From contig SADC01000868.1 in assembly GCA_004194705.1 (NCBI GenBank), positions 124,001 to 188,000 on the forward strand: a DNA stretch of 64,000 bases, read 5' to 3'. The stretch is from Ditylenchus dipsaci. Taxonomy: Eukaryota; Nematoda; Chromadorea; Rhabditida; Anguinidae. The translations under genes were made by a program, and so were the position numbers. Under the pieces are notes generated by a model. It was given only the letters and a program-made list of their open reading frames with translations. It searched no databases and was not told the origin of the DNA. Below are positions 12,241 to 22,366 of this stretch, piece after piece (the first letter of the stretch is position 1; each line of letters begins with the position of its first letter).

Positions 12241-12582
12241 TGAAGATCTCCCTCTTAAATATGTAAATTTCTACTCAAATTCAATTTTTTGAGATTAGAA
12301 AAAGGTAAAAAAATAGACGGGATAAAAGTGAATTCGAGTGGTCATTCACATACCGTATATCCAAATATTTCGGCGGATTTGAAATGGCATAACTTTTTTT
12401 AAAAGCAAAATTTCGACATTCTGTTTTTCATAATTATTTTCTTGATGGGCATTTTGTTTTTTCTCCATCTAACTGGAAAAATTTTTTTTTTGAAAAAATT
12501 TCATTATTTTGCCTGGTCCCCTGTGGTCGTAATTTTGGTTCATTGGACTAAGGCGATTTTTGTTCAGAAATGGTCTTCACTA

Positions 12583-12765
12583 GGGTTGTCGCCGGCCGGC
12601 CGATTTTCGGCTTTTCCGGCCGAAAACCGGTATTTTTTCGGTTTTCGGCTTTCGGCTCGGCTCGGCCGGCCGAAAATTTCGGTTTTCGGCTTTCGGCTCG
12701 GCTCGGCCGGCCGAAAATTTCGGTTTTCGGATTTCGGCTCGACTCGGCCGGTCGAAAATTTAAAA
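12583..12765. repeat. GGCCGGCC/TTTTCGGC word array, hAT-like half element
   Basis: Begins CTAGGGTTGTCGCC, a hAT-like start, and continues as tandem TTTCGGCTCGGCTCGGCCGG units of about 50 bp. Translations in several frames look like repeated FGFRLGSAGR-like peptides, but they are only readings of the DNA repeat. No right terminus was identified. Confidence 0.65.
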
Positions 12766-13107
12766 AGAAAAATAATTTTCTCTGTTTGCTCCCGTTTTTG
12801 CTTAGTTTCCTTTCGCTCATTCTTTAGCCTTGTGTGTGTCAATTCAAGTGTGTGTCAAGTGTTGTGTGCGAGTGTTGTATGTGGGTGTTTTAATAAATTT
12901 TTGTTGTCCAAAGAGTTTTATTTAGGCTTGGGCTGGATTGGGATAATTATCCCATTTTCGGACATGTGAATCTCCATTCACCGCAAAAATAGCATTTTTC
13001 GTAAAAACGTAAAAAGCAAACATTGGTTTTACCCACTACTTTCTTTTAAAAATGCAATAAAAAATGAGAGTTACTCATCAAAAGTGGCAATTAATTTTTT
13101 GGACTGA

Positions 13108-13202
13108 AAAAACAACAGGGGGGACCAAGGCAGTTTTTTGAATTTTACGCAAAAATTTGCTTAAAATTCAAAAAAACTGCCTTGGTCCCGCCTGTTGTTT
13201 CG
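13108..13202. repeat. Hairpin with GGGACCAAGGC ends
   Basis: GGGACCAAGGCAGTTTTTTG pairs with CAAAAAAACTGCCTTGGTCC. The same GCCTTGGTCC...CCTGTTGTTT end recurs at 46960-47060 and 59635-59715. Confidence 0.65.
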
Positions 13203-13221
13203 GATTGTACGTCAGAAAAAC

Positions 13222-13541
13222 TAGAGATGGCCGCGGTACGGGACGGGGATCCCGTCCCGACGGTTTTTGAGCATATATCCCGTCCGGAAAAATTGTCCAG
13301 ACTGTAACGTCCCGACGTCCCGTCCCGAAAAATATTCATTTTTTGTCCCGTCCCGCTAGAAAATTTAAGCTAAAAATCCGGATGAGACGTCCGTCCCGCC
13401 AGACGCAAATATGGCCATTTTTCCGTCCCGATCCCAGTCCCGAAAAATTTTTGACCTTGTCCCGTCCCGGCGTCCCATCCCAAAATTTTCATAGTAAATT
13501 TTGTCCCGTCCCGTCCCGAAATCGGCCATTTGCCATCTCTA
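13222..13541. mobile_element. hAT MITE made of CCCGTCCCGA words, 8-bp TSD
   Basis: Starts TAGAGATGGC and ends GCCATCTCTA (inverted). It is flanked by a perfect 8-bp duplication AGAAAAAC at 13214-13221 and 13542-13549. The 320-bp interior is almost entirely degenerate CGTCCCGTCCCGA repeats, inverted in the two halves. Non-autonomous. Confidence 0.93.
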
Positions 13542-13549
13542 AGAAAAAC

Positions 13550-14045
13550 AATGGCGTGGGAACTACTAAACTAAAACTCTTGATCAAGTGCATTGAAAAA
13601 CTCATTTTCTTTAGTTCCAGTAAAACAAAGTGGATGTAATAACTGCATGAATTCCTGAAACATACCTAAAACGAATACAATTTTAAAAAATTATCAGTTG
13701 TTTTTGAGAAACTAATTAGTATTCGTCTACAATAATTAGCTAGATGATTTAAAAATTTGTAGTTTTATTACCGCATTTTGACTCATACATACAAAGTTAC
13801 TTTGCTCTACTATCTGTTATTTCTCAAAATGAAAATAAGTCTTGCTTATAAAAATTTCCCACCTCATAGCGCTTGAACAGCATTCTGAAAATCTGTTCAT
13901 TTTCACAGGAGTTAATAAACAATAATTGAATTAATTATTTAACTGTTACCATAGCAGTAAAAATTGTCTAGAGTTATCAATAACAACGTATTCACTAACA
14001 CAGTAGCACCTAACTTTTTCAAATAATTTTGGTTTGTCAAAAGTA
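13550..14045. other. Short intergenic stretch
   Basis: AT-rich, upstream of the membrane-protein gene starting at 14046. Presumably holds its promoter, but no motif was recognised and no splice acceptor adjoins the ATG. Confidence 0.4.
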
Positions 14046-17000
14046 ATGCCTAATTCATCAAGTTTGGCTGATTCCCAATCTATAGATTATTTTAATTATG
14101 AAGACCAAGATTATAAACTAGCTGCAAGCAATACTTCCAAGGAGGCTGGAAAAAGTCCAGAAGCATTATTACAGGTAAGTCGTTGCAGCCAAATCTTTAT
14201 TTATTGACACCCTACAAACTGGATGTCTTCTAGGGTCCGATAGTTGTTGTGCCCAATTTTTGAAACCCGTGAATTTCGATATTGTGCATCTACCCTTAAA
14301 ATCTTATAACATTTCTTTTTTTAAATAAAAATATAGAAAATTTAAGAAATATTAAGTTCCAAAGTTTTGACAAATTTTTGACATCCAGCCCGAAAAATTG
14401 ATTTATCTGATCTGGGTCAAAAATTTTCGCATCATCTAATCTGATCCCTGGATGATATGCAATTCATAGTAAAAGACTGGATTGTATCAAACTGTATTTA
14501 AAACTCTAATCATCATTACAAATTAGTCTACTCGAGCTCAATGCACTTTGAATATGCAGTTAGTCATGCTCAAAAGTGAAAATTACTTTTTATTCCATAG
14601 TTAAAGTTCTGTTCAATGCATTCTGTTAGCGAGTAATTTTCCGATCAAGAGTTTTTTTACACAAGGACACCGAAAAAATTTCAACTAGTCCACAAAATCA
14701 GCCATAAAAAGAGCTAAGAAATAATCACTAAAAAGTTCAGTCACAAAATCTATAACTTTTTATTTTTATATGAACTCAATGATCTGCTCATAGTTTTTGT
14801 GATGTCCGTGCAGAGTTAATCGTAATCAAGAAACAAGATGCATTGAAATAATTTTGTATAACTAAAGTAGATAAGAGTGCGGTTGGCAAATCGAACATTC
14901 CAATTTTTCGAAACTTGAAAATTTTGAGTCTTTCATGGGTCTATATCAGGGGTGCACCGGAAGTTCCGATTTCCGATTCCGATTTCCGATTTCCGATGTT
15001 TTTGGCTTCCGATTCCCGATTTCCGATTTCCGAAAAAATGAATCAAATTTCGGAATTTTCGGAACAACATAGGCTCTCCTGATTCGAATTGAAAAATGCA
15101 TTTTTGGCTGCCATTTGTCACTCGATTTTCTTTTAATTCCGCCTTTTTCATTTTGGTTTGCTGCATTTTTTTCGCTGCTCATTGTACTTCGCTGCTCATT
15201 TTCCCGCTGCTCATTTTCCCGCTGCTCATTTTTCCACTTCTCATTTTTCTTGATTTCAGATGCCTGACGAGTCAAAGTGGGAAACGTTTTTGAAAGGAAT
15301 GGGACAATAGTCAAGTGTAGAGCCATTCAATGCCATTTTTCCGTCGATCTCGGGCCGACCAAAGGTACAAGCTCAATGAAGTGCCATCTGATGACCAAGC
15401 ATCCAGATCTGCTGAAGCGACGTGAAGATGCAAAGAAGAAGAGAAGGATCGTGTGCAGAAGCGAGTCGGTGAGCAGCCAAGAATTCGTTCTCATTCAATC
15501 AACTGGACCGAAGCCTAAAGAACCTTCTCCGAGCGTGTAAAAATGTCTACTACTCCGGAAATCAGAGAGTCTTTCTGTAAGCCCTTACTTTTTTTTGCAT
15601 CGTAATATCTGCTTTTAGATCAGTGGACGAATGCCGGACACAAGGCTATCGCGCTTGCTCGAACTATTGCTGAAATGATTTGCGTGGACGGGGCGCCTCT
15701 TTCAATCGTGAAAAGAAGGGTTTTCGTCGGCTTCTAGAATTCGTTGCTCCGCAGTACCAAGTCAAGTAATATTTATCTTTTCGCCCATGTTCTTAAAACA
15801 TTTACGCATTTCAGGTCGAGAAAGTTCTACACGGAAACGGAAATACCTAGGATCCATGATGAACTCAAGCGGAAGATCATCGCCGACTTGTCAACTGTGC
15901 CATTCTTCAGCTTCACATCGGACGCCTGGAGTTCCAAGGACAGGTAATTCACTGGTCTTGCGTAACTGTTTAAAACATTTCCTGGTTTCTAGTTCACATT
16001 CTTTGATCTCGCTGACTGTGCACTTCCTGGACGCCGAAATGAATCCTTCGTTCCTGGTGCTGGCCGCAGTTCCAATCAAAAGCCACAAAGCGATCAATCT
16101 GTCTACGCTGCTGCTGGAAGCAATCGAAGAATTTCAAATCGGGCCGGACAAGATTCACATGGTCTTGCGTGATGCTGCTCAAAACATGCGCTTGACAACA
16201 CGTCTAATGAAAGTGGATTCTTTCGACTGCTTTCTTCATAAGTTGCAACTGGTATGTCTTGGATTCTTTTTCGGCTAACTGTCTAGACTCTTAGTGTGTC
16301 AAGGACGGTCTCGCCATTCTTCCAGATTTCTATTCGACGCTGGAAAATGTGAAGAAGCTTATCCGAAAAGTTCGGAAGTCGTCTATCATTCGGGATTATC
16401 TGAAGGAATTGCAAGAATCGTTGGACCTGCCACGGCATGTTTTGATCAAGGTTTTCATTGAATTTTGGCTTGCTTTCTCTAAATTCGTTTCAGGCAACTG
16501 AAGTCCGGTGGAATTCTACCTACTTGATGCTTCAGCGCTTCTTGAAAAACAAAGCAGCTCTTTCAATCTTCACCGCCGAAGTCAAGGGATCACCGAGCTT
16601 TTCGTCGATGGAATGGGAACTGATGGCAAAGGTGGTGGACATGCTCAAGCCGATCTACACAGTCACAATCGAACTGCAATCAAGAAGGGCTTCAATCGCT
16701 TCAGTGATTCCAACTTTTCGCGCTTTGGTTCATCTTCTGCAAGGGCCGGCTCTTCCTCTCAGCAACGTTTGTGCTGCGATCGCGAATGCTTTGGAAGTGA
16801 GGATGCTTGGTTGGCGAAACAACAGGTAAAATGCACATTGTTTATTCTTACGCTAATCGTGTTTAGGAACCTGTGCTTGGCGACAATGCTCGATCCGCGC
16901 TACAATTTGGCATTTTTCGATGAGGGATCGTCCGATGTACAGGAGTTGGCTCGAAGAAGAATGCCTTAAACTGAATCCTCGGGCTCTGGAAAGTGAAAGC

Positions 17001-19658
17001 GGCGTCGTCGAATGGCCACTGGATACAGTAATGGAATCTCTATTGAATGGTTTTCTTCAGGCAACACCTTACTTTATACAATTATTTTGCATTACTTTGG
17101 AATCTTTTCAGGATCTCAACACACAGCCAGTAGAAGTGCAATGCAAGAGGATGAGTGCCGGTCGAAAACAATGGTTGAAGTGGCGGAATATCTGGCCGAG
17201 CCGATTCAAAGTAGTTCCCTAGATCCATTCGTCTACTGGCGCGGAAATGAATGTAAGTGGCAGTCTCTCACTTCGCTGGTTCGAAAATATCTCAGTGCGC
17301 CGCCAGGATCCACAGAAAGCGAAAGATTCTTCTCGACAGCCGGCTTTATTGTCAATGATCTCAGGAAACGTTTGTCTCCAAATAATTTGAAAATGCTTCT
17401 GTTGTTACACCATAATCTCATTGCTTATAATTTTGAATATGTTTGATGGTTGAACTATTAGATTCGATTGAAATAAAGCATTTTGTTTTTGTTCCGATTT
17501 CCGATTCCGATTTCCGATTTCCGATGCTTTTTAGGTTCCGGTTTCCGATTTCCGATTCCGAAATTTTCGGAGTTCCGATTCCGATTTCCGTTCCGATATT
17601 TTTCGTCTTCCGGTGCAACCCTGGTCTATATACTCTTTTTTGAAAAAAATCGATTCAAAAAATTCTTAATTCTGAATTTCTCTCGATTGTTCGTTCAAAA
17701 ATGTCGAGTTTCGAACAATTGAGTCGAAAACTTTTACAGTTGGCACCTTCGTATTTTAATAGCATTGAGTAAGAGCATGCTTCTTTTAACAATTTTCAGC
17801 TCTTCTGGGAGGTCTTTTGCCAATGTTTTTCTTATTATTTTGTGCATTATTTTCACTCAATGTCGTGGCTATGCAAATATACGAATATTCACTGCTAATT
17901 AATCGTAACACAGATTATTCAAATTGTATCACTGTTTTTACTTTCTTAAACTTCTACCAGTCATACCATAAATTCAGATATACATACTGTGCTCACAAGA
18001 TGCACTATTTGGATTTAAGAAAACACTCAGTTATCAGTTACGCACTTTCTAGACAAATATATTCTACAGTTGCAAGAGTGGACGCAAATTGTTTATTGTG
18101 CAAGCACTTCTTTTCTTATTTTAGATTTCATTTTTAGGTATTTAACATTATTTATTTATTTATTAAAACATTTTGAGGCTTTGAAAACATCAAATAAGCA
18201 TATTTTTAGACGAAGAAACAATGGAGTGGGAGTGCATTACCTTAAATGGGCGATTATTTTGGTGGTTTCAGACATACTACCACTTTTTTACATCTGCTCC
18301 AAGGTATTATTATTGTCAACTAGCTCGGGGGTCAGCTGTCGGTGGACCACCCTCCCTCGGTCAATGTGCAAATATGATGAAAAAAAATTAAATTCGATCT
18401 GTCAAGAAAATGATAAATCTGCCAAAAGGCTAACAAAAAAATTCAAGACATACTTGATACAACTCTAAACGTTTCCTGGTTCCATAACTTATTTCCTATT
18501 TGCGTTTTTTTTACTCGCAACGTACAATTATTTGTCCGTGTTCTGCACACTCTAATGAAAATTTATTTTAAACTTAATAATGGTCGAAAATTTTCTGAGT
18601 AAAAAGAAGATTTTTTTATCAAAATCTCTTTCTAATAGACTAAATAAAATATTTTTACAACCCATTCCATTAGTAAATAATTGATTGGACATGGTGAAGA
18701 GTATTTGCTTAATATAAATTCTTATTTATCGGTGATTAAAATTTGAGCCTTTAAATTATTCCAAATATCTTTAGTGACCATTTTTTTCATTTAATGAATT
18801 TCTTTTTAGACTCAATTTTTCCAATACACCGAATTGATGCCTAAACCCTTGGCTGTATACCATGCACTAGTCTTGCTGATGCTAACAGCATGTTCTGGTC
18901 TCTTGTTTGTTATAGTATTTTGTATGCCTTGTTGTTGTGTTGACAGTTCCATGCTTGCCCAGCCCAGGGATACATTGGTTAGACTCAATATTTTTTAATT
19001 TAAACCAACACATAGATTATGCTGGCTATTTTATAGACTTCCCGCCAACCCTTCAGTCGATTCACCTTAACAAGAATAGCTTTGTTTGTGCTAGTAACTG
19101 TAGGTTTTCAATACACTGGTGTGTATATGGTTTCCATGGACATTGCTGCCAAAATGGTAATTTATTTTGTGCAAAAAATGTTTTACCCTATAAAATCTAT
19201 CAATCCCTCACCGTTGATTTTGATAGCCTATATCTCAGCTCAGAGCAAATATTTCACACCGCTGTTTATTGCCTTTTTATTTATAAATTGAGCTGAGATA
19301 CATGGGCCTATGAGGGGTGACTATTAGAGAGGAGGCAATTAATAGAAAAAATACGGTTACACTATGGTACCTTATTTCGAATACTTTTTAGGTGGATACA
19401 GACAAGGCAATGTCAATGATGATTAAGTTCAAGGTGAGTCAATCTGATTACTTATTCTATTTTTACCAATAAAAGCTTATAGGGAGTAGTAGAACTGGGT
19501 ATGAACGTGCACAAATGGTCTACCATATTGCGCCTTATTTCGAGTCACTAGCCATCCTATTGTTCATGCCCTCGTTCAGCGATCGCATATTTGGTTATGC
19601 GAGATGCAGCGCAGAGTCTAAGCACGCACCTAGTTCCCTTCCCTCTAGTCCTGCATAA
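14046..19658 (+). CDS. Multi-pass membrane protein, possibly 7TM receptor; family unknown
   Basis: Exon 1 (14046-14174) starts MPNSSSLADSQSIDYFNYED, a polar N-terminus ending at a GTAAGT donor. After a 3.6-kb intron holding the hAT element, exons encode hydrophobic segments: LLGGLLPMFFLLFCALFSL (about 17810), a segment near 18100-18165 (FLILDFIFRYLTLFIYLL), KWAIILVVSDILPLFYIC (about 18250), VYHALVLLMLTACSGLLFVI (about 18870), ALFVLVTVGFQYTGVYMV (about 19090) and YFESLAILLFMPSF (about 19540), ending SLPSSPA. AATAAA follows at about 19697. Five to seven membrane helices, an N-terminal tail with an N-glycosylation-type NSS and a basic SDRIFGYARC tail resemble a 7TM receptor, but I cannot name a family. 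Several exon joins need an extra base, as elsewhere in the window. Confidence 0.6.
14947..17623 (+). mobile_element. hAT transposon, near full length, 8-bp TSD
   Basis: Termini CAGGGGTGCACCGG and CCGGTGCAACCCTG are flanked by a perfect 8-bp duplication GTCTATAT at 14939-14946 and 17624-17631. Both subterminal regions (14960-15050; 17492-17595) are arrays of TTCCGATTTCCGATTCCGA words, probably transposase-binding iterons. Encodes a spliced transposase. It lies in the first intron of the membrane-protein gene, on the same strand. Confidence 0.96.
15260..17446 (+). CDS. hAT transposase (BED zinc finger, RNase H-like, hATC)
   Basis: Cut-and-paste transposase. The N-terminal BED finger (about 15313-15412) has CRAIQC and CHLMTKH zinc ligands. 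Next comes KFYTETEIPRIHDELK (about 15825). A segment with FTSDAWSSKD (about 15912), whose D and W match the first catalytic block, begins the RNase H-like core. HKAINLSTLLLEAIEEF and FDCFLHKLQL (about 16085-16250), TEVRWNSTYLML (about 16500) and TMLDPRYN (about 16883) continue it. The C-terminal dimerisation domain (17280-17410) has the signature LSAPPGSTESERFFSTAG. Short introns interrupt it. Apparent frameshifts near 15270, 15535, 15715 and 16930 are each fixed by one base and mostly fall in A or T runs, so the source copy may be intact. Confidence 0.93.
19310..19358. repeat. Solo right end of TACCGTA family
   Basis: ATTAGAGAGGAGGCAATTAATAGAAAAAATACGGT-like end without a clear left partner, inside the last intron region of the membrane-protein gene. 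Confidence 0.55.
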
Positions 19659-20455
19659 TTTTTTTTTATTGAACTTTTTATACATTTTTTGTAATTAATA
19701 AAGTTTCAACTTGTAAAGTCTAATCTTTTTTTTCGTTATTTTCAGTATTTTAGTCGGTCAGCTTGCTAAAAGATTTTAAAAAATGGTTACACTAAGAGTT
19801 GGGAGACATGGAATCAATTTTTGGCAAAACTTCTCCAAATATCCTATTTATTCGAAGAAACAACCTTCTCAAAGTGACAAAATTGATCAGAAAAGGTCTG
19901 TACACAGCGAAAAAAATTCCCGCATAATATTTGCCCCAATCTTTCAACTCGAATTAACCTTTTGTGACAAAATTAATTTTCGAAAAAATCGATTTTTCAA
20001 ATTTATTGTAAGATATCGTATATATGGGTAAAACTTAGGGTTAGGCAATGGGCATATGCCCGGGCATATGTCCGGGCATTTATTATGAAATGCCCGGCCG
20101 TATAATTTCGGGCATTTTCCTCCTATATATTTTTGAGATTTGGTAGTCTCCAAAAGGTTCAAAGAACAGTTAGTGGTAATTTTTTTATAAAATTTTCTTG
20201 TAACTTTTAATAAAAGTACCATTTTAAGCCTAAAGTTTCATTCTGAGGCATACAAGCATACAAAATGTCCTCAGTAATTTGAACAAAAACTGAAAAATAT
20301 TTGTCGGTTTCCGAGATATGACCTGGAGTTGGTCAGTGATTTTTTAAACATATTGCACTCCAATATCAGATCCTCCACCTGATAGACGCTTAGCGTGCTT
20401 GGAAGTTGACCTATAATCATGAAGATAATGCGACTACGTGAGATTTTCTTAAGCC

Positions 20456-20662
20456 TTACACTTGCACGCGAATCTTCACTTCCTTCTCTATCCAGTCGTA
20501 GACGAGCCTTCGATTTATTCCGTAGTGATTGCTGGCTGAGTTCTTTGATCCCGCGAGGGCCGTTTGAATCACCTTGAGCTTGAATTCTGCGCTGTAGTTC
20601 CTGTGCTTTCGAGATGGACCGTCACTGCCTTCATCTGAACTTTCTTGATGGGCGCTTGACAT
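20456..20662 (-). pseudogene. HTH transposase N-terminus (Brinker/pogo-like), truncated
   Basis: 68-residue ORF. The core RNYSAEFKLKVIQTALAG, then a helix and turn (NHYGINRRLVYDWIEKE), is the helix-turn-helix found at the N-terminus of pogo/CENP-B-type transposases and Brinker. No DDE catalytic part follows. A TACCGTA-family right end lies 190 bp away at about 20785-20850, so the remnant probably belongs to a longer member of that family. This link is inference. Confidence 0.7.
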
Positions 20663-21217
20663 CTTGTAGAGAGCTGAATATTGTGGATGAAAATAGCAAG
20701 CGTACTGATGGGAGGCAGAAAATATTTTAGATGCCGAAGTATGGTATGCTAAGGATTCAGAGATTAAACTTGATATTTTTCTACTGTGGGATTATAAGAG
20801 AGTGTGGGTTTATTAGAGAGTGTGGGATTAATAGAGAGAATACGGTATTCGAATCCCGGAGGAAATTTCGTGTACTAAATTACTAGGTGCCTCAGAATGA
20901 AAAATTTCAGCTGAAAAAAAGGTATTTTTTATTAAAGTACGAAAAAGTTTACGAAAAGTACCACTATCTGTCTTAAGTTTCTCAAAAAGAAGTTAAGGAA
21001 AAGGAGTGCCAACTGTGAATGAATAGTGTTGTAACGTAAAAAGTGGGAGGCTAACCCACTGCGCTACACGTGTAGATCTGTAGAAATAGTCGTAATTTAC
21101 CTATATGTAACAAATAGTCAACTGTGGATAACTGTGGACAACTGTTAACTGTAGTTTCCTACTTCATATCTATAATTCCGATTATTTTATTTTTGATGAT
21201 GTTGTGAATTGCTGTTA

Positions 21218-21457
21218 TTAAAGGGGCATGCCCATGCGTTTCAAAAAGTTAAGGCGGGGACCAGCAAATTTTTTCGAGCCGTTCCATTTTTCACTCGTTT
21301 TGCGTCAAATCTGATATTGATGACCTTATGGTACTTTTCAAAACTAGGCGAAAAACTTAAAAAATCGAGATAAGAGCAAGTCTAAAAGTTTGTCGAGAAA
21401 GAAGAGGTATATTAGTCCCCGCCTTTTCTCCGTGTCGCGCACGGGCATGCCCTTTAA
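21218..21457. mobile_element. TTAAAGGGGCATGCCC MITE
   Basis: Starts TTAAAGGGGCATGCCCATGC and ends GCACGGGCATGCCCTTTAA. Inner arms GGCGGGGACCAGCAAATTTT and TAGTCCCCGCC. A related interior (GGGGACCAGCAAAT ... CAAAACGAGTGAAAAATTGA) recurs at 62840-63050, and the ends recur at 34598 and 47232. Nested in the hAT element 20036-21667. Confidence 0.75.
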
Positions 21458-21991
21458 ATGAAAGATCTCAAAGACAATATTAAAAAATACACCAAATCAG
21501 GTTATTTTGATATGTTTATTGATGATATTCGAAATTTGTTGAATAAAAATTGATTGATGGCAGACATTTGTAAAATGCCCGAAAATGCCCGAAAATTTGG
21601 AAAATGCCCGGGCATATGTCCAGGCATATGCCCGATTATTAAATGCCCGGGGCATAAGTCAACCCTAGTAAAACTTCGGTTTTATCATAAAAATGTGGTC
21701 AAAAATGGTTTTGAATAGTAAATTTGGGAGTTCACAGTTGATGGAATTGAGCCTTGAGTCTGCTCATAGATGGTCATCTGAAGCAAAAGAAATCATAATA
21801 AGGCCATTTTTTCCACTTTTACTGATCAAATTTAGTTTTGACAACATTTTACCATAAAACCGATAATTTTACCCCTAGTTACGATGTTTATAAGGCGGAA
21901 TTATAATTTATGATTCTCCTTGGCTAAAATTTAGCCATGGCGGCATGAATGGGTTAAAATGTGTAAATTTTATTTGCAACATCTTCTAATA

Positions 21992-22224
21992 GGGCCTGAC
22001 CTCTTCCTACTCGGTGGTCCCCGCCAATTCAAAAATTTACCCTTGATCATTGAATTTCTGTACGTATTTTTCCGCTAGGTTTCTAACAAAACTAAGCCTA
22101 AAATTTGATTTCAGGCCTAGTTTTGTTAGAAACGTGGCGGAAAAATCCGTACAGAAGTCCAATGATCAAGGGAAAATTTTTGAATTGGCGGGGGACCACC
22201 GAGTAGGAAGAGGTCAGGCCCTTT
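21992..22224. mobile_element. Palindromic MITE AGGGCCTGACCTCTTCC
   Basis: 233-bp perfect-looking hairpin: left AGGGCCTGACCTCTTCCTAC, right its inverse. The arms carry GATCATTGAATTTCTGTACG and TTTCTAACAAAACTAAGCC. The same arm sequence occurs in 36310-36510 and 47260-47430 with different outer ends. Lies just 3' of the F-box gene. Confidence 0.85.
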
Positions 22225-22366
22225 ATGTATATGCAGTGAAAAGTACATTTAATAGTTCAACTGAGAGAAACAGAACATTGGGCACATGCAACGCCTCTTC
22301 TAGTCTCTTTACCATCATGCTGAATTTGAACAAATTCATTGGATATCATTTCACATTCTTCCTGAT

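Larger units (their letters stand above)
20036..21667. mobile_element. hAT-type element with GGGCATATGCCC words, 8-bp TSD, nested insertions
   Basis: Starts TAGGGTTAGGCAATGGGC and ends GCATAAGTCAACCCTA. It is flanked by the perfect 8-bp duplication GTAAAACT at 20028-20035 and 21668-21675. Both ends carry CCCGGGCATATGTCCGGGCA words (20047-20110; 21575-21657). Inside are a TACCGTA-family right end with an HTH ORF (to 20850) and a TTAAAGGGGCATGCCC MITE (21218-21457). Confidence 0.9.

Noticed and set aside
12442..12969. ORFs on both strands with repeated FGFRL / SRKPKTEIFGR-like peptides
   Set aside because: They read through tandem TTTCGGCTCGGCCGG DNA words; all frames look repetitive and there is no start context or splice structure.
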